Assembly (NCBI GenBank): GCA_021202575.1
Contig: JAJQCU010000078.1
Span: 1 to 11,494 of the forward strand
Origin: Lachnospiraceae bacterium
GTDB lineage: Bacteria; Bacillota; Clostridia; Lachnospirales; Lachnospiraceae
Direction of reading: 5' to 3'
DNA length: 11,494 bases
Part shown: piece after piece, positions 6,937 to 11,494 of the stretch
Position numbering within the stretch: the first letter of the stretch is position 1
How the letters are laid out: each line of letters starts with the position of its first letter
Notes under the pieces: generated by a model
Told to the model about the DNA's origin: nothing
Database searches by the model: none
What the model saw: only the letters and a program-made list of their open reading frames with translations
Position numbers and translations under genes: made by a program

Positions 6937-8367
6937 ATGGAGCAATTAAACAAAACTGTCACCAAAAAGGTGGACAGACCGGTAAAGGTAGTACAGTTCG
7001 GCGAGGGCAATTTCCTGCGGGCCTTTGTGGACTACATGATTGATATCGCCAACGAGAAGGGCTTGTTTGACGGCGATATTGTGCTGATCAAGCCGATTCC
7101 CTTCGGCAGCACGGACATGTTCCATGAGCAGGACTGCCAGTACACCGTATCTCTTCGGGGCATCGTGGAGGGCGAGGCGAAGGTGCTCAACAGGGTGATT
7201 ACCTCCGTGAAGGATATCGTGGATACAGCGACGGAGTATGACAAATACATGTCCTTAGCTGAGATCGACACCCTGCGTTTTGTGGTTTCCAATACCACAG
7301 AGGCGGGCATTGTGTATGATCCCACGGATGAGTTTTTATACAGAAGATTTACCACATTTAACGGCGCGGCGGACAAGGGCCTTGTGATGCTGCCCGTGGA
7401 GCTGATCGACGACAACGGCATTATGTTAAAGAAGTGCGTCAACCAGCTGATTGACCTGTGGGGCCTGGACGCCGACTTTAAGGCCTGGGTCAATGAGAGT
7501 TGCATTTTCACCTCCACTCTGGTAGACCGCATCGTGACCGGTTATCCGAGAGCCACCATCGAGCAGGAGTGGGAGAAGCTGGGATACCAGGACAAGATCC
7601 TGGTGACCGCGGAGCCCTTCGCTCTCTGGGTGATTGAGTCTGAGAAGGACATCAGCGGCGAGTTCCCGTTAGATAAGGTGATGGCGGACATGCCCGGCAT
7701 GGACGTGATCTTTACGGACAATCAGAAGCCGTACAAGCAGCGCAAGGTCCGTATCCTGAACGGCGCTCATACCTCTTTCGTGCTGGCGGCTTATCTGTGC
7801 GGCTATAACATTGTGAGAGACGCCATGAAGGACAAGGATATCCGCCCGTTCATCAAGGCGACCCTGTATGATGAGGTGATCCCGACTCTGATGCTTCCGA
7901 AGGAGGAGCTGGAAGCCTTCGCGGCGGCTGTGGAGCTTCGTTTTGAGAATCCATATGTGGACCACGCGCTGATGGCGATTTCTCTGAATTCCGTCTCCAA
8001 GTGGAAGGCGAGATGCTTGCCGTCCTACTTAGGCTATGTGGAGAAGACCGGGAAGATTCCGACCCATCTGGCATTTTCCATCGCGGCTCTGATGGCGTTC
8101 TATACCGGTTCCGAGATCCGCGACGGCAAGCTGGTGGGACACAGAGGAGAGGAAGAGTATCTGGTGCAGGACGATGCCGCGGTGCTTGAATTCTTCGCTG
8201 AGAATTCCCAGAAGTCCACGGAAGAGTTCGTGGAAGCGGTTCTTTCCAATGAGGATTTCTTCGGCCAGGATCTGACTTTAGTGGCGGATACGAAGGCTGC
8301 GGTTACCGCTTATCTGGCTGACATCAAGGCAAACGGAATGAGGGCTGCGTTATGCAAAGTTTCTTAA
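6937..8367 (+). CDS. uxaB: Tagaturonate reductase (altronate oxidoreductase)
   Basis: UxaB reduces tagaturonate to altronate with NADH in the cytoplasm. The 476-residue product is of normal length and belongs to the mannitol dehydrogenase family. An N-terminal Rossmann segment, VVQFGEGNFLRAFVDYM, starts near residue 17. The catalytic K-x4-N-x2-H triad characteristic of the family lies in RKVRILNGAHTSF near residues 269-281. The frame is open to an ATG at 6916, but ATG 6937 is preceded by GGGAG (6925-6929) with a 7-nt gap and gives a compact N-terminus. It overlaps uxaA by 16 bases, which suggests translational coupling. Fructuronate reductase (UxuB) is a related alternative, but adjacency to uxaA and divergence from uxaC favour the galacturonate branch. 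The gene appears intact. Confidence 0.93.
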   Translation: MEQLNKTVTKKVDRPVKVVQFGEGNFLRAFVDYMIDIANEKGLFDGDIVLIKPIPFGSTDMFHEQDCQYTVSLRGIVEGEAKVLNRVITSVKDIVDTATEYDKYMSLAEIDTLRFVVSNTTEAGIVYDPTDEFLYRRFTTFNGAADKGLVMLPVELIDDNGIMLKKCVNQLIDLWGLDADFKAWVNESCIFTSTLVDRIVTGYPRATIEQEWEKLGYQDKILVTAEPFALWVIESEKDISGEFPLDKVMADMPGMDVIFTDNQKPYKQRKVRILNGAHTSFVLAAYLCGYNIVRDAMKDKDIRPFIKATLYDEVIPTLMLPKEELEAFAAAVELRFENPYVDHALMAISLNSVSKWKARCLPSYLGYVEKTGKIPTHLAFSIAALMAFYTGSEIRDGKLVGHRGEEEYLVQDDAAVLEFFAENSQKSTEEFVEAVLSNEDFFGQDLTLVADTKAAVTAYLADIKANGMRAALCKVS

Positions 8368-9836
8368 GAATAAATGACAATGACAACGTGGTGGTGGCTA
8401 TCGAGACGCTCGGACCCGGCACTGTTGTCAGGGTCTCCGATGATTTAACCGTGACCGCGCAGGAAGAGATTCCTGCCGGTCACAAGATGGCGCTTGCGGA
8501 TATCCCTGAGGGAAGCCCTGTAATCAAATATGGTTTCCGCATCGGCAACGCGAAACAGGACATTAAAGCGGGGCAGTGGATTCACACCCACAATATCAAG
8601 ACAGCTCTGGGCGATCTGCTGGAGTACACCTATGAGCCGGTTCCTTACGAAGAGAAGACTACGGAGGATGTGACCTTCATGGGCTTCAACCGCCCGGACG
8701 GCAAGGTCGGCGTGCGCAATGAAATATGGGTCGTTCCCACTGTCGGCTGTGTCAATGACATTGCCAAGCTGATTGTGAAAAAGGCCAATGAGTATGTGAA
8801 GGGCTCTGTGGATGAGGTTATCACCTTTACCCATCCATACGGCTGCTCCCAGATGGGCGACGATCAGGAGCACACCCGCACCATTCTGGCGGATCTGATC
8901 AATCATCCCAACGCGGGCGGCGTGCTGGTGCTGGGACTGGGTTGTGAGAATTCCAACATCGATGTGTTGAAGCCCTATATCGGCGAGGTGGACCCCGATC
9001 GTGTGAAGTTCCTGGTTTGTCAGGAATCCGATGATGAGATCGCGGACGGCGTTGAACTCTGTAAGGAGCTGATTGATTACGCATCCGGTTTTGAGAGAGA
9101 ACCCATCAGTGTTTCCAAGTTGGTGATCGGCATGAAGTGCGGCGGCTCGGACGGCTTTTCGGGTATCACCGCCAATCCCTGCGTGGGACGCTTCTCCGAC
9201 ATTCTGGTATCCAAGGGCGGCACCACCATCCTGACGGAGGTGCCGGAGATGTTCGGCGCGGAGACGATTCTCATGAACCGCTGCGCCAACGAAGAGCTGT
9301 TCCACAAGACCGTGGATCTGATCAATGATTTTAAGAATTATTTTAAGTCTCACAATCAGACCATTTATGAGAATCCGTCCCCGGGCAATAAAAAGGGCGG
9401 CATCTCTACCCTGGAGGACAAGTCCCTGGGATGTACGCAAAAGTCCGGTTCCTCTCTGGTGAAGGGCGTATTGTCTTACGGTGAGCGCGTTTCCACACCG
9501 GGGCTGAATCTGCTGAGCGCTCCCGGCAACGACCTGGTGGCTTCCACAGCGCTGGCGGCCAGCGGCGCGCATATTGTGCTGTTCACCACAGGCAGGGGCA
9601 CTCCCTTCGCGTCCCCGGTGCCTACGGTGAAGATCTCCACCAACTCCCGTCTGGCGGGCAAGAAATCCAACTGGATTGACTTCAACGCGGGCGTGCTGGT
9701 GGAGGACCAGACCATGGCGGACACCGCGCAGAAGCTGTTTGACTATGTGGTGGCGGTGGCCTCCGGCGAGAAGGTCTGCTCGGAGTTAAACGGCTTCCAC
9801 GACATGGCCATCTTTAAGCAGGGCGTTACCTTATAA
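8352..9836 (+). CDS. uxaA: Altronate dehydratase
   Basis: UxaA removes water from altronate to give 2-keto-3-deoxygluconate. The 494-residue product carries an N-terminal SAF-type domain (about residues 1-95, including IHTHNIKTALGD) and a large C-terminal dehydratase domain starting at GFNRPDGKVGVRNEIWVVP. Conserved Cys/His-rich stretches follow: HPYGCSQMGDDQEHTRT near residue 160, LGLGCENSN near 195, GMKCGGSDGFSGITANPCVG near 260, and GRGTPFASPVPTVKISTNS near 415. The start ATG lies inside the uxaB 3' end; GAGGG at 8340-8344 is 7 nt upstream and the two genes overlap by 16 bases. UxaA enzymes are iron-dependent (family knowledge). Length and motifs look complete. Confidence 0.96.
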   Translation: MQSFLRINDNDNVVVAIETLGPGTVVRVSDDLTVTAQEEIPAGHKMALADIPEGSPVIKYGFRIGNAKQDIKAGQWIHTHNIKTALGDLLEYTYEPVPYEEKTTEDVTFMGFNRPDGKVGVRNEIWVVPTVGCVNDIAKLIVKKANEYVKGSVDEVITFTHPYGCSQMGDDQEHTRTILADLINHPNAGGVLVLGLGCENSNIDVLKPYIGEVDPDRVKFLVCQESDDEIADGVELCKELIDYASGFEREPISVSKLVIGMKCGGSDGFSGITANPCVGRFSDILVSKGGTTILTEVPEMFGAETILMNRCANEELFHKTVDLINDFKNYFKSHNQTIYENPSPGNKKGGISTLEDKSLGCTQKSGSSLVKGVLSYGERVSTPGLNLLSAPGNDLVASTALAASGAHIVLFTTGRGTPFASPVPTVKISTNSRLAGKKSNWIDFNAGVLVEDQTMADTAQKLFDYVVAVASGEKVCSELNGFHDMAIFKQGVTL

Positions 9837-9847
9837 GATCACACATG

Positions 9848-9890
9848 ATGCCGGAAATATTGGGCAGATTCTGTTCCCTGTTTCCGGCAT
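9848..9890 (+). repeat. Long hairpin after uxaA
   Basis: ATGCCGGAAA at 9848-9857 and TTTCCGGCAT at 9881-9890 are perfect 10-bp arms. The loop folds further: GGG and CAG (9862-9867) face CTG and CCC (9871-9878) across a short ATT turn with a TT bulge. It starts 11 nt after the uxaA stop. There is no T-run, so it may stabilise or partly end the uxaBA mRNA rather than act as a classical terminator. Confidence 0.5.
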
Positions 9891-10017
9891 GCTTATTATA
9901 AAAGTGTTGTCAATAGCCGGACTTCGGGCCGTATATACGCAAGGTACTCCCTGCGGGTGTGTACGGCTAAGAGTATGGATATCAGGCTTTTATATGAAAA
10001 CGCGCGAAAGGATTATT

Positions 10018-10545
10018 ATGAAAGAAAGACTGATTCAGGCATACGAGGCCATGAAAAGCGGCGATTTCACCTCTGACACGGTGAAAGAAACCGTGGAGGA
10101 GCTGAAGGCGTTTCCGAGAAATGAGCTGGGCGTTTTCGATCTGTCCGCTGTTTCGAACAATGTCTATGAGGCCGGAGGCTATGTGTACCCGGTATACATG
10201 CTTTATGAGACGAAGGCCAACGGCAAAAAGGGCTATATGGATCTGATGGCGCAGCTTCGTGCCCTGTCTCCCCGGGATGGCCGTGACCTGTCTTTAGAGA
10301 ACGCTGCTTACTATCTGGATATGATGGTGAAATGCATCGACGCCATCAGCCCGGAAATCTATGAAATGTACCGGGAGCTGATCGACATGTTCCGCAGCTG
10401 CATGAAGGAGACTCTGATGACGGCGCAGGGGCAGCACGGCGCGGCGGTTCGTTCTGTTGGGGCGTCCATAGAGAGAGCCTGCGGCATGGACATCATTCTG
10501 GCGGAAAAATATATCGACACCGCGAAGGCACTTCAGGAGGCATAA
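10018..10545 (+). CDS. Uncharacterised protein, possibly reduced GH105/GH88-like
   Basis: I do not firmly recognise this 175-residue protein. It is mostly helical in character with no signal peptide or membrane segment. Two stretches loosely resemble unsaturated rhamnogalacturonyl hydrolases (GH105/GH88): GGYVYPVYMLYETK near residue 60, followed by YMDLMAQLRAL, and NAAYYLDMMVKCIDAISPE near 95, followed by a helix similar to the part after the family's WxRGNgW. The usual GH105 protein is about 350 residues, and the middle section with the catalytic Asp would be missing. This likeness is recalled, not computed. The start at 10018 is chosen from GAAAGGA at 10006-10012, 5 nt upstream; the frame is open from 9889 but the extension crosses the hairpin arm. 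It ends one base before the GH28 gene, so the two are surely co-transcribed and probably share a pectin-related job. Confidence 0.7.
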   Translation: MKERLIQAYEAMKSGDFTSDTVKETVEELKAFPRNELGVFDLSAVSNNVYEAGGYVYPVYMLYETKANGKKGYMDLMAQLRALSPRDGRDLSLENAAYYLDMMVKCIDAISPEIYEMYRELIDMFRSCMKETLMTAQGQHGAAVRSVGASIERACGMDIILAEKYIDTAKALQEA

Positions 10546-10546
10546 A

Positions 10547-11494
10547 ATGATGAATATTACGCTGATTATGAGTACAGCCAGAAGTGCTGTGATTGAGCTT
10601 GAGGACGGCGGCCGTTATTTTACAAAAAAACCGTACCGGATCTGTCTGAACGGAAAAGAATATGGCGGGACTGACCGGACGATCACCAATCTTTTTGACT
10701 TAAAGCCGGAGACGCGCTATCTGGCGGAGATTTACGACGGGGAGACGCTGGAGGGAAGTCTGGAATTTACCACGGATTATGAATATGTGACCCTGGATGT
10801 GCGTAAATTCGGCGCAAAGGGCGACGGCGTGTCGGATGATACCCACTTTATTCAGGCGGCCATCATGGCCTGCCCCAAATACAGCAGAGTGCTGATTCCG
10901 GCGGGGACCTACCGCATTACCTCTTTATTTTTAAAGAGCAATCTGCGGCTGGAGCTGGCGGAGGGCGCGGAGCTGAAGGCCTTTACTGACAGGAGTAAAT
11001 TTGTGACCATGCCTCCCAGTATTGAGAGCTATGATGAGACGGACGAGTATTTCCTGGGCACTTGGGAGGGCAATCCGCTGCCCATGTACGCGGCCATCAT
11101 CAGCGGCTATCAGGCCAAGAATGTGATTATTTACGGCGCGGGCACCATCAACGGCAATGCAAGCAAGGAGGACTGGTGGAATAATCCCAAGGTCATGAGG
11201 GGAGCATTCCGTCCCAGGCTGTTCCACATCAACAACTGTAAGGACGTGACTCTGCAAGGCATTACGGTGTGCAACTCCCCGTCCTGGACGCTGCATCCGT
11301 TCTTTTCCAAAAACCTGCGCTTCATCGGCATTACTATCAAAAATCCGTCCGATTCGCCTAACACGGATGGACTGGATCCGGAGTCCTGCAAAAATGTGGA
11401 CATCCTGGGAGTGCGTTTCTCCCTTGTTTTTTTATTTATTGATTTGTAGTCCTGCTAGATCTACATGGGCAGCCGGTTTAAAAAGCCCTCGGAG
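10547..11494 (+). pseudogene. GH28 polygalacturonase-type hydrolase, interrupted by stops and cut by the window edge
   Basis: This family hydrolyses alpha-1,4-galacturonide bonds in pectin, often as an intracellular exo-enzyme when no signal peptide is present, as here. Residues 1-76 look like a small fibronectin-III-like domain. The right-handed beta-helix begins at VRKFGAKGDGVSDDTHFIQAA (from residue 86), with LIPAGTYRITSLFLKSN, GAGTINGNASKEDWW and the catalytic NTDGLDPESC at 272 onwards. Where the family has GDDCIAVKSGK, the sequence reads VFLFIDL, stop, SC, stop (11426-11458). The same frame then resumes with IYMGSRFKKPSE to the window edge, a normal GH28 continuation. AGGAGG at 10535-10540 is 6 nt before ATG 10547; ATG 10550 is also possible. 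The gene is either truly inactivated or carries a base-calling artefact in that short patch. Confidence 0.88.

Noticed and set aside
8445..9572. Long minus-strand open frame (375 codons) opposite uxaA
   Set aside because: It is a shadow of a high-GC gene with clear motifs on the plus strand, has no family likeness and no proper start site.
11427..11456. Diversity-generating retroelement target or programmed recoding as the cause of the GH28 patch
   Set aside because: Changes are not adenine-specific, they destroy a catalytic motif and add two stops, and no reverse transcriptase, template repeat or recoding signal is visible.
1..11494. CRISPR array, tRNA/rRNA, transposase, integrase, phage or toxin-antitoxin genes
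   Set aside because: No regularly spaced repeats, no RNA-gene-like sequence and no such protein motifs were seen in any reading frame.

Overview
The window looks like chromosomal DNA from a gut-type, butyrate-forming Clostridia (Lachnospiraceae-like). Supporting this are purine-rich Shine-Dalgarno sites before almost every gene, moderately high GC in the coding regions, a phosphotransbutyrylase/butyrate kinase pair beside an electron-transfer flavoprotein gene, and a pectin/hexuronate utilisation block. The taxonomic call is inference from gene content only.

Layout. (1) 3-2695, plus strand: the 3' end of etfA, a terminator-like hairpin, then ptb and buk. Together these are the last steps of butyrate synthesis: butyryl-CoA to butyryl-phosphate to butyrate plus ATP. 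(2) 2700-4750, mostly minus strand: a bidirectional terminator, a 5'-truncated remnant of an anaerobic sulfite reductase subunit C gene, and a beta-propeller lactonase gene whose stop codon lies at the remnant's broken edge. (3) 4680-4990: a second strong bidirectional terminator and a small GlsB/YeaQ/YmgE-type membrane protein gene. (4) 5129-11494: a divergent hexuronate locus. uxaC (glucuronate isomerase, minus) faces uxaB-uxaA (tagaturonate reductase and altronate dehydratase, plus) across a 399-base regulatory region. Downstream on the plus strand are a 175-codon protein of uncertain family and a GH28 polygalacturonase-type gene running off the window.

How the genes work together. GH28 would release galacturonate from pectin. 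UxaC, UxaB and UxaA convert galacturonate to 2-keto-3-deoxygluconate, whose later breakdown feeds pyruvate and acetyl-CoA. EtfA, Ptb and Buk serve the butyrate end of that carbon flow. No transporter, KDG kinase/aldolase or dedicated regulator is in the window.

The most notable observations are defects rather than a new system. uxaC has a one-base frameshift near its 3' end. The GH28 gene has a 30-base T-rich patch that replaces the catalytic GDD region and adds two in-frame stops while keeping exact length and frame on both sides. The sulfite reductase gene is cut at the lactonase boundary. Sequencing or assembly error is a live explanation for the first two. I do not see a convincing previously undescribed multi-gene system here.
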